The notes under the pieces were generated by a model, which was given only the letters and a program-made list of their open reading frames with translations, was not told the origin of the DNA and did not search any database. From Stenotrophomonas geniculata ATCC 19374 = JCM 13324 (GTDB taxonomy: Bacteria > Pseudomonadota > Gammaproteobacteria > Xanthomonadales > Xanthomonadaceae): a stretch of DNA of 57,398 nt. The stretch is from contig NZ_LLXT01000003.1 of assembly GCF_001431625.1 (NCBI RefSeq), forward strand, positions 1-57,398, written 5' to 3'. The translations under genes were made by a program, and so were the position numbers. Of this stretch, positions 30,701 through 38,264 are shown piece after piece; positions within the stretch are counted from its first letter, which is position 1, and each line of letters opens with the position of its first letter.

Positions 30701-32251
30701 ATTGGCCTTGGCCAACGCTGTGTTGGCATTGGTATTGGCCGTATTGGCCGTGGACTGTGCTGCCGTGGCTGTCGTCTTCGCTGCATCGGCAGCGGTCTGG
30801 GCCCTGGTCACGTTGGTGTTGGTGGAATTGAGCTGCTTGCCGGTAACCGCATCGGTACTGGTACTGGACAGCCTCGCATCGGCCAGATTGACGATCCGGC
30901 GCTTGGTGGCCCCGCTACCTACCGAAACCGTATTTGCTTCGGTCGCAACAGAACCCCGACCCAGTGCGATGGCGCCGGCAGCACTCGTGGATGCGCCGTA
31001 GCCAATGGCAATGCTGTCGTGGCTGGCAGTGCTGTTACCGCCGAGGGCAATGGCGCCGTTGTATCCATCTGCGCCCGCGCGCGAATCGGCGCCAATCGCT
31101 ATCGCGCCCTCGGAACTTCCATTGTCGACACGAGAGCCACTACCTACCGCGACACCATTGCGTCCATTTACATAGGCCGAATTTCCATAGGCTGTCGCAC
31201 CAATGCCCACCGCACTCGAACGAGTGCCGACGGCGGTTGTGTGAGTACTGCCAGCCAGCGCTTCGAAGCCAACGGCAATTCCATACTCATCACTGGCCAA
31301 GGCATATTTTCCAAGGGCAGTCGCTCCTCGCCCTGATGCCTGAGCCCCGCGCCCCATGCCAAGCGCGCCCTCGCCCAACGCCCGCGCTTCATAGCCCAGG
31401 GCAATAGCATCATTCTCGGCCTTGGACAGACCGCCCAGTGCGATTGCCCCCGTCCATCCATCCGAGCCGGCAAACGAGCCCCCGCCGATGGCGATGCGAG
31501 ACACGCCAGCGGAACTGTCCACGGTCTTTGCACTTCGCCCAATTGCGATGGCGTCGTCGCCAATGGCCGTCGCGTGGTTGCCCACTGCGATTGAGTATGC
31601 ACCGAATGCCTTGGAGACGGCCCCCACCGCGGTCGCGTACTGTGAGGTTGCTTGGCTGAGGTAGCCAAGCGCGTGTGCGGTCTCGGCTGAGGCAACAGCA
31701 GAACTTCCAAGTGCGACCGATGACCGTCCACTGGCGGCGGCCTGGCTGCCAACAGCAACTGCACTCATGGCGGACGCCTTTGAATCCCTACCCATCGCTA
31801 TGGTGAAAGACTCGGTTGCCTGGGCATTGGAACCTGCGGCAACACTGTAGGAAGCACTGGCAAGCGCCCTCCAGCCGAACGCAGCGGAGTAGAAGTCCTC
31901 GGATCGCGCGTTAGGTCCCACGGCCGAACTTCCATAGCCATTGGCCTTGGCTTGATAGCCAAGCTCCAACGCAAGTCCGCCTGCACGTGGCGTAGCTGAG
32001 AACAGCGAGTATGCGGAAGAGGATCCTGCGCGAACCCCCGCGTTCAGGCAAAGCGCCTGCCAGATGGACTCATCGCACTCATCAGCCGCGATGATGTCGC
32101 TGGCTTCCGCAGAGGGAACCGCAAGAACAAGCCCAAGCAACACTGCGCCCGCAGCCGCTGACCGCGGCTTACCTGCGGTCGACGCCAGTTCGCTGGCGAC
32201 AACCCAGCATTGGCGGGTTCGATTCCACACACGTCTGTAGATACGGTTCAT
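27707..32251 (-). CDS. Trimeric autotransporter adhesin (YadA-like, ESPR signal)
   Basis: A 1514-aa type Vc autotransporter. It starts with an extended signal peptide of the ESPR type (MNRIYRRVWNRTRQCWVVAS) and a hydrophobic core (AAAGAVLLGLVLAVPSAEA). The passenger has YadA-head 14-mer repeats (AIGxxAxAxG patterns, about residues 95-430), then alternating coiled coils, head patches and about eight neck-like motifs (DAVTGKQL, EAVTGKQL, DAVTGQQL, DAVNGGQL). Three near-identical QVSASGNVRLGAxNTGT modules lie in the stalk. A Pro/Thr/Ser-rich linker precedes the YadA anchor (ANEYTDGAISNFERRLDKMD to GVGVGIGW). It should mediate adhesion or biofilm. AAGGAG lies 10 bases before the ATG. Confidence 0.95.
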   Translation of the reverse strand: MNRIYRRVWNRTRQCWVVASELASTAGKPRSAAAGAVLLGLVLAVPSAEASDIIAADECDESIWQALCLNAGVRAGSSSAYSLFSATPRAGGLALELGYQAKANGYGSSAVGPNARSEDFYSAAFGWRALASASYSVAAGSNAQATESFTIAMGRDSKASAMSAVAVGSQAAASGRSSVALGSSAVASAETAHALGYLSQATSQYATAVGAVSKAFGAYSIAVGNHATAIGDDAIAIGRSAKTVDSSAGVSRIAIGGGSFAGSDGWTGAIALGGLSKAENDAIALGYEARALGEGALGMGRGAQASGRGATALGKYALASDEYGIAVGFEALAGSTHTTAVGTRSSAVGIGATAYGNSAYVNGRNGVAVGSGSRVDNGSSEGAIAIGADSRAGADGYNGAIALGGNSTASHDSIAIGYGASTSAAGAIALGRGSVATEANTVSVGSGATKRRIVNLADARLSSTSTDAVTGKQLNSTNTNVTRAQTAADAAKTTATAAQSTANTANTNANTALAKANAVSGLVSQVSASGNVRIGGENTGTVLDVRNKSNAVRSISGLKDGALSTTSTEAVTGKQLNATNVNVSKAQAAADATTARLNASAVALGAGAVAEQASYGISTALGNNAKAYNGKSVAMGADARATVDDAGNKISGNAGVSIGAGTRSGNGAVALGLDAVATGDRGVAVGHEASGKGTHATALGFQSNASANQATAVGRGAVASSLYASAVGNQASATAQSALALGDRANAAHAGAVALGNGSATTGTNQVSVGNGSLKRKVVNMADGALSTSSSEAVTGKQLHATNTSVAAVKATADGAQARVAVLDGLVGQVSASGNVRLGADNTGTVVDVANKSGAKRKLQNLANGVLSTSSTDAVTGQQLNATNSEVTSVRTAATAAKTAADAARGIADGAVQKADALGGLVGQVSASGNVRLGAENTGTIVDVANKSGGKRRIYNIANGTLSAGSTDAVTGQQLFATNATVETQRQALAGHAQQLTDQDGRITDNRVELDALRADFDNFDPDLDGVVKFSADRHLVDMEGARVSGVAAGDISSAASTDAVNGGQLFATNLALRKIEERGEFVQVGWDAQSSSAEAGSLAVAIGSDAKAIGSGATAIGAYSLSSGINSVAIGRGSQVALGAEGGFALGSGTKVAATSGVAIGVASQIASGADGAVALGATSIATEANVVSVGNDTLRRRIVNIDRGRGSSDAVVVAQLRESLAFLGGGATLDQQGNVIGPMYNIQGGVHSTVDEALTALDSAVVTTGSRVDRVETQLRSVFQETPSTRSDGTAQLTLAGANGMVISNVANGLIAAGSREAVNGGQLHAVQQQLNGRMDGLEQRVDSQPQSRALAAASAAPTEQVTPTPEASDSPQVASAGEGASPTPRPKSKKDDAPSPTPQVDTAELEKMLARANEYTDGAISNFERRLDKMDKRFNRMAAMSSAQTAMAMNTAGLATYNRLGAGVGYAEGESAMAVGYQRVLNEKGSATFSLNGAFTNSGERSMGVGVGIGW

Positions 32252-32282
32252 TGCTTACTCCTTAACAGCCAGTTCAAGTGAA

Positions 32283-32306
32283 AGCCCGCCAGCACCCGCT
32301 GGCGGG
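32283..32306 (-). terminator. Hairpin between the pilus chaperone and the autotransporter
   Basis: The stem AGCCCGCCAGC / GCTGGCGGGGCT (one bulge) with loop ACCC, followed on the minus strand by TTTCACTTG. It lies 10 bases after the chaperone stop and only about 31 bases before the autotransporter ATG, leaving no room for a full promoter in between. Confidence 0.6.
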
Positions 32307-32315
32307 GCTGGGGAA

Positions 32316-33023
32316 TCAACCGGCGCTGGGCGCCAGGGTCTGTACGTGCTCGCGATAGCCATCGCGAGTCAGCCGGTAACGCATCTGCAGCGTGTGTCCC
32401 GGCTGCACGGGGAACGGCAGCTCCAACGCACTGCCGGGGTACAGGCTTCGCGACACATCGTGCGCGGTGCAGCGCGCGCCATCGCAGTCGGCGATGCTGG
32501 TGATGCCTACGCGCACCGTGCCGGTGTTGCGCAGGCGATTGCCTTCCACCTGTACCGCCATGGCAGGCTGCGCGGGCAGCACATTGACCAGCGCCCCCCA
32601 GACCAGGCTGACGCCGATGTTGGCCTGTGCACGCTCACCCTCGCCTGCGCGCTCAATGCCGTCTGGACCACGCACGCCTTCGAAATACACGCGGTAGGCG
32701 GTTTCCTTCTCGACCGGCTGCAGCGGAATCACCCGGATCAGGCGATTGCCACCACCGGCCAGCGCGAACTTTCCGGGGGTGATGGCGATGGCCGCTTCGC
32801 CGGGCTCAACCTCAACCTCCTGTTCGTCTGCACCGGCAGGATTGACGATGCGCTTGATTGAAGCCTGCACGTACTGCGGCTGGGTGGACTGCGAATAGAT
32901 GCGGATCTGCGCGCCCTTCTTCACGTCTACCGATGTGCGCATGGGGTGCACGGTGAGGTTGGCGTGGGCAGGCATCGCCATCAGCAGCGACAAGGGAAGC
33001 AGGCAGCGAATGAGAGGCTTCAT
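32316..33023 (-). CDS. Periplasmic fimbrial chaperone (CS1/cable-pilus type)
   Basis: A 235-aa periplasmic chaperone. A signal peptide (LLPLSLLMAMPAHA) is followed by NLTVHPMRTSVDVKKGAQIR and IRIYSQSTQPQYVQASIKRI, matching the alternate chaperone class of CS1-like pili (CooB/CblB), and by the G1-strand-like ANIGVSLVWGALVNVLPAQ. It would deliver pilin subunits to the usher encoded upstream. MKPLIRC at 33023 is taken as the start because it gives a compact signal peptide; ATG 33035 is four codons upstream. It is the last gene of the pilus operon, whereas cblB is first in the Burkholderia cable pilus operon. Confidence 0.85.
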   Translation of the reverse strand: MKPLIRCLLPLSLLMAMPAHANLTVHPMRTSVDVKKGAQIRIYSQSTQPQYVQASIKRIVNPAGADEQEVEVEPGEAAIAITPGKFALAGGGNRLIRVIPLQPVEKETAYRVYFEGVRGPDGIERAGEGERAQANIGVSLVWGALVNVLPAQPAMAVQVEGNRLRNTGTVRVGITSIADCDGARCTAHDVSRSLYPGSALELPFPVQPGHTLQMRYRLTRDGYREHVQTLAPSAG

Positions 33024-33040
33024 CGGGGGCTCCATGGGAA

Positions 33041-34171
33041 TCAGGGCGTGACAGTGGGAACGCGCAGTTCCACCTTGAGATCGCCGTCGTAATAGCCGGG
33101 GCGTTTGCTGCTGACCGGCACACGGGGGGTATCCAGCGTCAAAGGCGTGGGCACGCAGAACACCGGCTGCGTCATGCCGGGTAACAGCACCAGGCGCAGC
33201 TTTGCGGTATCGATGCCATGCAGCAGCTGCTCCACACCGTTGCGCATGGGCAAGGCGCTGCCGTTGTGATCGAGGGTGACGGTGTAGTCCACGCGTTGCG
33301 TAGCGTCACTGCCGCCGTCGGTATGCCAGACCGAATAGCCGGAAGGCCCCGGAGGACGCGGCCCGCTGTCGCGCACGGTGACGCCCAGGTACTGGCTTTG
33401 CGAGCCCAGACCGTCATACAGGCACATGTCGAGTTGGGTTCGGCCGCCGACGGTCTGTGCGATCGGGTCGTACTGCAGGTTCAGGCCGACGTGCGGGGTG
33501 ACCTGGTCGAAGAGCGGGAAGTAGATGGAGACCGCGTTGTAGTCGGTGATGGTGAAGTCGAACACGAATATGTAGCGCGCGAGCGATCCTCCGGAGCCAT
33601 CTCTCAGCGACAGCTCAAGATTTGCTTTCCAGCGGCCAGCAACGAGCTGACGGAGTTCAGCAGCTGGAATCCGGAGTGACAGAGCCGTGCCACTTGCGGG
33701 CGTAACGCAGGCTGCCGAGAACGTGGTCCAGAGAGGCCGCACATGAGGCTGCCAGTAGTCATTACATCCCCGCCCGGACTCAGCGCGGTCAAGCCATCCC
33801 TCTACATTCACTTCAGTTGGTAGTCCACTCCGTTGCTCAACGAATCGAAGGGGGACGCGACTCCTATACGAGCCGTTCTCACCGGTATCACTTACAGGAC
33901 AGCTACCTGTCGCCGGATCCGAGTTGGATCTGCAAGTAAGATGTAGCTCGCCCAAGCCCATTTCGGGCCGTTTGCTATAGCCAAGTAGTGTTTTGGGGGC
34001 AAGCAATTCAACTTCGACGGGAAGTGCTGATCTGTCCCAGCGCTGGGCAATGTGCTGAACAATGTCTCCACTTGGCGGATCGGTCTCCGGCGGCTGCTGC
34101 GCCATCGCCCGTGGCGCCAACACCACCAGCGCACACAGCACCGCCATCACCCACCACACCCGGCAGTTCAC
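33041..34171 (-). CDS. CblD/CfaE-like pilus tip adhesin and biogenesis initiator
   Basis: A 376-aa protein of the CS1-pilus minor subunit family (CooD/CfaE/CblD). A signal peptide (VWWVMAVLCALVVLAPRAMA) is followed by an N-terminal adhesin-like domain with cysteines and a C-terminal pilin domain ending VPVSSKRPGYYDGDLKVELR then VPTVTP, the pattern that closes CblD-like initiators. The GTG at 34171 overlaps the usher stop (GTGA), so coupling is likely; ATG 34147 is an alternative that would still leave a signal peptide. The ligand is unknown. Confidence 0.85.
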   Translation of the reverse strand: MNCRVWWVMAVLCALVVLAPRAMAQQPPETDPPSGDIVQHIAQRWDRSALPVEVELLAPKTLLGYSKRPEMGLGELHLTCRSNSDPATGSCPVSDTGENGSYRSRVPLRFVEQRSGLPTEVNVEGWLDRAESGRGCNDYWQPHVRPLWTTFSAACVTPASGTALSLRIPAAELRQLVAGRWKANLELSLRDGSGGSLARYIFVFDFTITDYNAVSIYFPLFDQVTPHVGLNLQYDPIAQTVGGRTQLDMCLYDGLGSQSQYLGVTVRDSGPRPPGPSGYSVWHTDGGSDATQRVDYTVTLDHNGSALPMRNGVEQLLHGIDTAKLRLVLLPGMTQPVFCVPTPLTLDTPRVPVSSKRPGYYDGDLKVELRVPTVTP

Positions 34172-36891
34172 TGCGCACCTCCTGCGGCCGCGGTCTGCGG
34201 CGTGGCGGCAATCAAGGCCTGCTCCTGCAGCAGTCGCGTCACCCGTGCCTGATGGCGGATGTCGGCAGGCAGCTGCGCCACGGCCAGCGGTTCGCACTGC
34301 ACGGTGCCCACCAGCATCACCACGCTGCGGCGCTCGCGCACCTGCAGCGGGCAGTGCAGCAGCCGGTCGTCCTGCAGCAGGTACAGGGTCTTTTCACGTC
34401 GTGGGAAGTCGGCCACGAAGCCTCCGTTGCTGCCGGTGCCGGGCACCGGCGCGTTGAGAATGCGGGCGCCGCGCAGCGGTGCACCGGCGATGTCGTGGGC
34501 GTTGCCGATGAAGGTGTAGGTCACTTCAATCGGCACCGGCATGCGCACCAGCCGCCCGGGCGAGAGAAACAGCGGGCGCGCACCGCCCACACCGCTCACA
34601 CGCACCGCGGCGATGCTGTCCAGTGCGCTGGCGTCCTGCACTTCAGCGCGGTGCGATTGGTAGGCGGACACCGGCAGCAGGCGGCGTTCGCCCAGCTTCA
34701 GGCGCTGCCGGCGCAGTCCGCCCACCTGCAGTTCGGCCGCAACGCCGGTCAGGTCCAGGTCGTCGGTGTCATCCACCTGCACCGCCAGCCCGGCGTCGGC
34801 ACCCACGCCTGCGCCCCAGTACAGCCCACGCGAGCCGATGGCCAGGCCGGAACTGTGCGTGGCGCTGTACGCCACTTCATTGCCACCCTGGTGCTGGTAG
34901 CGCGATACCGTGGCACCGGTCTGGCCGATGCGGTTCTGCAGCTGCCCGCTGAGCGTGGCGCTGTAGCGTTCGTTGTTGCCGCCGCGCAGTTCGCCCGACA
35001 CTTCGCGGTACTGGTCTTCGTATTCCTGGCGCAGGGTCTGGCCGGCGCTGTAGTTGACATCCGGTCGTGCGTGCTGCGGCTGGCGCACATCCAGGCCGTA
35101 ACGCCGCTGCGAACTGCCGCGATCACCGCGCTGCAGGCGGTTGAGGCTGACGTTGAAATAGATGCCGCGGTCACGACCATCGCGCAGGCCGCCGCCACTG
35201 GTCTGCTGCCACACGCCGATGCGGCTGGAGACACTGAACTCGCCCCAGCGCTGGCTGCGACTGTAGCTGGCCTGCCAGGTGCGGCTGAGCTGCGGCACGC
35301 GCGTGGGCTGTGGCACCCACGGCGGCAACAGCGGGTCGAGCCCGGCCAGCGGGTCATCCCCCAGCCCCGGCTGCAGCGTGCCTGCGCGCCAGGTCTGACG
35401 GCGGGTGTAGGCCACGTAGGCATTGCCGCCCGCCACTGGCAGCGCCATCGAGGCGCTGAGCGAGTCTGCACAGCCGAGCCGGTCGCGCGCGTCGTCCTCG
35501 AACTGGCAGGCGCGGCCGCGCATGCGCTGGTGGTACACATTCCACGAGGCGCGGCGACGATACGAAAGCTGATGCTGCTGGCCACGGCTGCCATCGCTGC
35601 CGTGCATGCCGCTGAAGGTGCCGCGGATCTCCTGGGTGGCGAACACATGGCGCAGGTCCAGCCGCAGTTCGCCATAGCTGAAGCCGCCGAGGTCGGCGAT
35701 GCCGGCCGTCACTGCCACGTTGCGCGATACCGGCACGCGCAGGCCGGCCATCGCCGCCAGCTCGTCGTTGAAACGGTCGCTGCGGCGCTCGTTACGGCGG
35801 CCACCCTGCATGAACCACTGCACGCTGCTGTCGGTCCAGTCGCCACCCTTGTCGAACGGCGCGTCCTCGCTGCGCACCAGCACGCCGTCTTCGTAGATGC
35901 GCAGGGTGACGGTGTAGTTGCCCAGCGGAAACCGGCGCGTATCGAGCTGGTTGATACCGGCCTGCAGGTAGAAGGTCTGCAGCAGGCGCTCGCCATCGAA
36001 CGCATCCACCCGTGCATCGCGTGCCAGCAGCACGGTGAGCGGCGTGGCTTGTACGGCGGCCGCCGAATCCACGTAGGCCTGCGTGGTGCCCAGGCGCAGG
36101 CCCTGGAAGCGGTCCATCGGCAGCATGCTGAAGCTGAAGGTGCCGCCCTGCGGACTGCTCAGGTTGCGGCGGTCCATGCGCCCGGCCTGCAGGTAGTGCT
36201 GCTGCCCTAGGTCATGGCGGTAATAGGCGTTGTCCAGCTGGAAATCGCGGTTGGCGCGGCCGCCGCGATAGTGCTGCTGGCTGAAGGTCCAATCGGCAGA
36301 CAGGTGCCCGCGCTGGAACACACCCAGCGCGCCCATGCCCTGCGCGGCCAGCGACTGGTAGCCGCGGCCGCCGCTGACGTTGAACGTGTGCTGGTGCAGG
36401 AAGGCATTTTCGGCATTGGCGCTGACCTGGTGGTAGCGCTCGGCGGCCGGTTCGCCGGGAATCCATTGGCGGGCGACGAACAGGCGCACGGCGCCCTCGC
36501 CTTCGTCATACAGCGCGCGCACGGCGGTGGGCTCCTCGGGGGGATCGATGTAACCGCAACCGGCGCTGGCGCCACCGTAACGGCAGGCCAGATGGCTGTT
36601 GCGCGGCAGCGGCTGCGACAGCGCTGGCAACAACGCGGCCTGTGCCTCGGCGGGCAGCTGCAATGCCTGCAGCGCCTCGGCCGGGGCTTCCAGCTGCACG
36701 TGTTCCAGGGTCACGCGCACCGGCACCAGCCCGGTCGAGCGACCGAACAGGCGCACCTCAAGTTGTTCGGTCTGGCCTTCGACCAGATCCTCGAAACCGG
36801 CGGGAACGCCTCGCGCCGCGACCAGGGGCGTGGCCAACGACAGGGCGAGCGCGACCGCCAGCCGGGTGACGGCGGGTGCGGGAAATTTCAT
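34168..36891 (-). CDS. Outer-membrane usher of a CS1-type pilus (TcfC-like)
   Basis: A 907-aa usher. A signal peptide (LAVALALSLATPLVAARG) is followed by an N-terminal domain (GFEDLVEGQTEQLEVRLFGR), a beta-barrel region rich in alternating aromatic strands with a plug (GTFSFSMLPMDRFQGLRLGT), and C-terminal TcfC E-set-like and carboxypeptidase-like domains (PVPIEVTYTFIGNAHDIAGA, GFVADFPRREKTLYLLQDDR). It forms the pore for pilus secretion. It begins 51 bases after the pilin stop, past a hairpin, and its stop overlaps the start of the tip gene. Confidence 0.92.
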   Translation of the reverse strand: MKFPAPAVTRLAVALALSLATPLVAARGVPAGFEDLVEGQTEQLEVRLFGRSTGLVPVRVTLEHVQLEAPAEALQALQLPAEAQAALLPALSQPLPRNSHLACRYGGASAGCGYIDPPEEPTAVRALYDEGEGAVRLFVARQWIPGEPAAERYHQVSANAENAFLHQHTFNVSGGRGYQSLAAQGMGALGVFQRGHLSADWTFSQQHYRGGRANRDFQLDNAYYRHDLGQQHYLQAGRMDRRNLSSPQGGTFSFSMLPMDRFQGLRLGTTQAYVDSAAAVQATPLTVLLARDARVDAFDGERLLQTFYLQAGINQLDTRRFPLGNYTVTLRIYEDGVLVRSEDAPFDKGGDWTDSSVQWFMQGGRRNERRSDRFNDELAAMAGLRVPVSRNVAVTAGIADLGGFSYGELRLDLRHVFATQEIRGTFSGMHGSDGSRGQQHQLSYRRRASWNVYHQRMRGRACQFEDDARDRLGCADSLSASMALPVAGGNAYVAYTRRQTWRAGTLQPGLGDDPLAGLDPLLPPWVPQPTRVPQLSRTWQASYSRSQRWGEFSVSSRIGVWQQTSGGGLRDGRDRGIYFNVSLNRLQRGDRGSSQRRYGLDVRQPQHARPDVNYSAGQTLRQEYEDQYREVSGELRGGNNERYSATLSGQLQNRIGQTGATVSRYQHQGGNEVAYSATHSSGLAIGSRGLYWGAGVGADAGLAVQVDDTDDLDLTGVAAELQVGGLRRQRLKLGERRLLPVSAYQSHRAEVQDASALDSIAAVRVSGVGGARPLFLSPGRLVRMPVPIEVTYTFIGNAHDIAGAPLRGARILNAPVPGTGSNGGFVADFPRREKTLYLLQDDRLLHCPLQVRERRSVVMLVGTVQCEPLAVAQLPADIRHQARVTRLLQEQALIAATPQTAAAGGAQ

Positions 36892-36910
36892 GGGGGTGTT
36901 ACCGGAAGCG

Positions 36911-36933
36911 GCCGGCCCGGAATGCGGGCCGGC
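36911..36933 (-). terminator. Intercistronic hairpin after the major pilin gene
   Basis: Perfect 9-base arms GCCGGCCCG (36911-36919) and CGGGCCGGC (36925-36933) lie between the pilin stop (36943) and the usher start (36891). There is no T tract. Such hairpins often stabilise the pilin message or reduce usher expression. Confidence 0.55.
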
Positions 36934-36942
36934 GCGGGCGCC

Positions 36943-37449
36943 TTACGGGCTGGCGGTCTTCTGCTGCATGGCGATGGTGACGATGCCTTCGTAGGTACCG
37001 CCCTTGGCGATCGGCGCCTGGGTGGTCTGCGCAATGCGCAGCGGCATCGGGATCGATGCGCCCGGCAGCGCGCCGTCGAACAGGTCGGAGGCGGTGAAGT
37101 CCTGTGCGGCCACGGTCAGCGCCTTGCCGTTGAGGCTGACGGTCAGTGGTACCGGGGCGCCGCTGCCATCGGTATTGAGCAGCTGCGGGGCGCTGCCGAC
37201 GCGCACTTCGATGTCCTTGTCTTCGTCGTTGGAGTAGATGCGCACCTGCTGGGTCCACGGCACCAGGCCGCTGACCGGGTTGTGGACCAGGTTCACGACG
37301 GAGTCCAGCGCGGTACCATCGGCCTTCAGCAGGGCCAGGGTCGGGTCGACGTTGGCCCAGACCTTGATGTCGGCGTCGAACGCGTTGGCGGACAGCGAAA
37401 CGGTGGCCAGCGCTGCAGCGAGCGTGGCCTTCTTCAGAATGGCGTGCAT
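36943..37449 (-). CDS. CS1-type fimbrial major subunit
   Basis: A 168-aa secreted pilin. The signal peptide (KKATLAAALATVSLSANA) is cleaved before FDADIKVWANVDPTLALLKA, matching the mature N-terminus of CS1/CblA pilins (conserved VDPTL.LL.ADG). It has no cysteines in the mature part, as usual for this class, and ends GGTYEGIVTIAMQQ. It polymerises by donor-strand exchange through the chaperone-usher pathway encoded downstream. It is first in a four-gene operon: pilin, usher, tip, chaperone. Confidence 0.93.
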   Translation of the reverse strand: MHAILKKATLAAALATVSLSANAFDADIKVWANVDPTLALLKADGTALDSVVNLVHNPVSGLVPWTQQVRIYSNDEDKDIEVRVGSAPQLLNTDGSGAPVPLTVSLNGKALTVAAQDFTASDLFDGALPGASIPMPLRIAQTTQAPIAKGGTYEGIVTIAMQQKTASP

Positions 37450-37789
37450 GTGTGTCTCTCTCGGACAGGGGGAATTTGAAAGCCCCCCTCCCCAAGGAGA
37501 AAGGGAGGGAGGCGCCGCCCGTGGAGGTGGTCACGGGCGACGAGAGAATGGTAGGTAGGCCTACCGCACGCAGGCCATGCAACAATTCCTAAATAGCTGG
37601 ACGTTAAGAAGAATTCTTGAGGGCTTTCAATGTTTGAGGATTATGCAAATTTCCTCACGACTTGAATGCAAGAAACCTCATTGCGTTGCATTTGTGGCGT
37701 CGAGCGATACTCGACTGTCGCTTGAGGCGCACCGTGTGCGCATGAGTCGAGCACGGCTCGACGCTACGTGTAGAAATCGCGAACGACCT
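37450..37789. other. Gene-free 340-bp region upstream of the CS1 pilus operon
   Basis: The middle part (about 37580-37690) is much more AT-rich than its surroundings (for example AATTCCTAAATAGCTGGACG and GATTATGCAAATTTCC) and is the likely promoter and regulator-binding region of the pilin gene. A minus-strand CATAAT (rc of 37641-37646) is a possible -10, but no -35 at normal spacing is convincing. The right part holds two GTAG-type palindromes (37694-37715 and 37744-37767). No ORF worth calling was seen. Confidence 0.5.
37694..37767. repeat. Two SMAG-type palindromes
   Basis: GCGTCGAGCGATACTCGAC at about 37697-37715, and GAGTCGAGCACGGCTCGACG followed by CTAC at 37744-37767. Confidence 0.65.
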
Positions 37790-38155
37790 TCAATGCGCAG
37801 GCACCACGGCGACGTACTCCACGTCGATGTCGGTGGGCTTGAAGCGGTGCGTATCCACCTCACCGTGCAGCTCCACCACGGTGGTCGCGCTGACGGCCTG
37901 GTGGCTGGGCAGATCCTTGTCGTCGATTTCCACATCGATCTCGCCGGTGGCGTCCTTGAAGCGGTAGCGCTCGTGGCCGATCCTGGCCACCAGCGTGCCC
38001 CGCAACACCACCGGCTGATCGTCACGCTGGGCGCGCGCCTCGGCAACCGTGGTGACGGCATGGGTGGCGCCCGGGCCGGTGTACTGGGCAAAGGCCCCAG
38101 CGCTGAGCAGGCTCAACGTGGTGGCGATGAGCGCAAGGGTGAGTCGTCGGTTCAT
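37790..38155 (-). CDS. YgiW/YdeI-family (BOF, OB-fold) periplasmic stress protein
   Basis: A 121-aa protein. A signal peptide (LALIATTLSLLSAGAFA) is followed by QYTGPGATHAVTTVAEARAQ and the OB-fold core (QPVVLRGTLVARIGHERYRF, KDATGEIDVEIDDKDLP, then DTHRFKPTDIDVEYV). This matches the bacterial OB-fold (BOF) family, whose members (YgiW, YdeI, VisP) are periplasmic proteins tied to oxidative, cationic-peptide or osmotic stress. ATG 38155 is preferred; ATG 38167 is four codons upstream. It is a single gene, downstream of the alpha/beta hydrolase but separated by about 110 bases. Confidence 0.88.
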   Translation of the reverse strand: MNRRLTLALIATTLSLLSAGAFAQYTGPGATHAVTTVAEARAQRDDQPVVLRGTLVARIGHERYRFKDATGEIDVEIDDKDLPSHQAVSATTVVELHGEVDTHRFKPTDIDVEYVAVVPAH

Positions 38156-38264
38156 GGTGTTGTCCATGCAGGGATAAGTGCCCACAGCTTCCCTCGCCTC
38201 GAAAGTGACGCCCATGCAATAACTCCGAAAAGATGTGAAAACGACATCCCATGTCAGAAACCAT

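Noticed and set aside
28500..32100. Repeat array or CRISPR inside the autotransporter
   Set aside because: The periodic pattern is protein-level (YadA-head 14-mers, necks, stalk modules) in one continuous reading frame.
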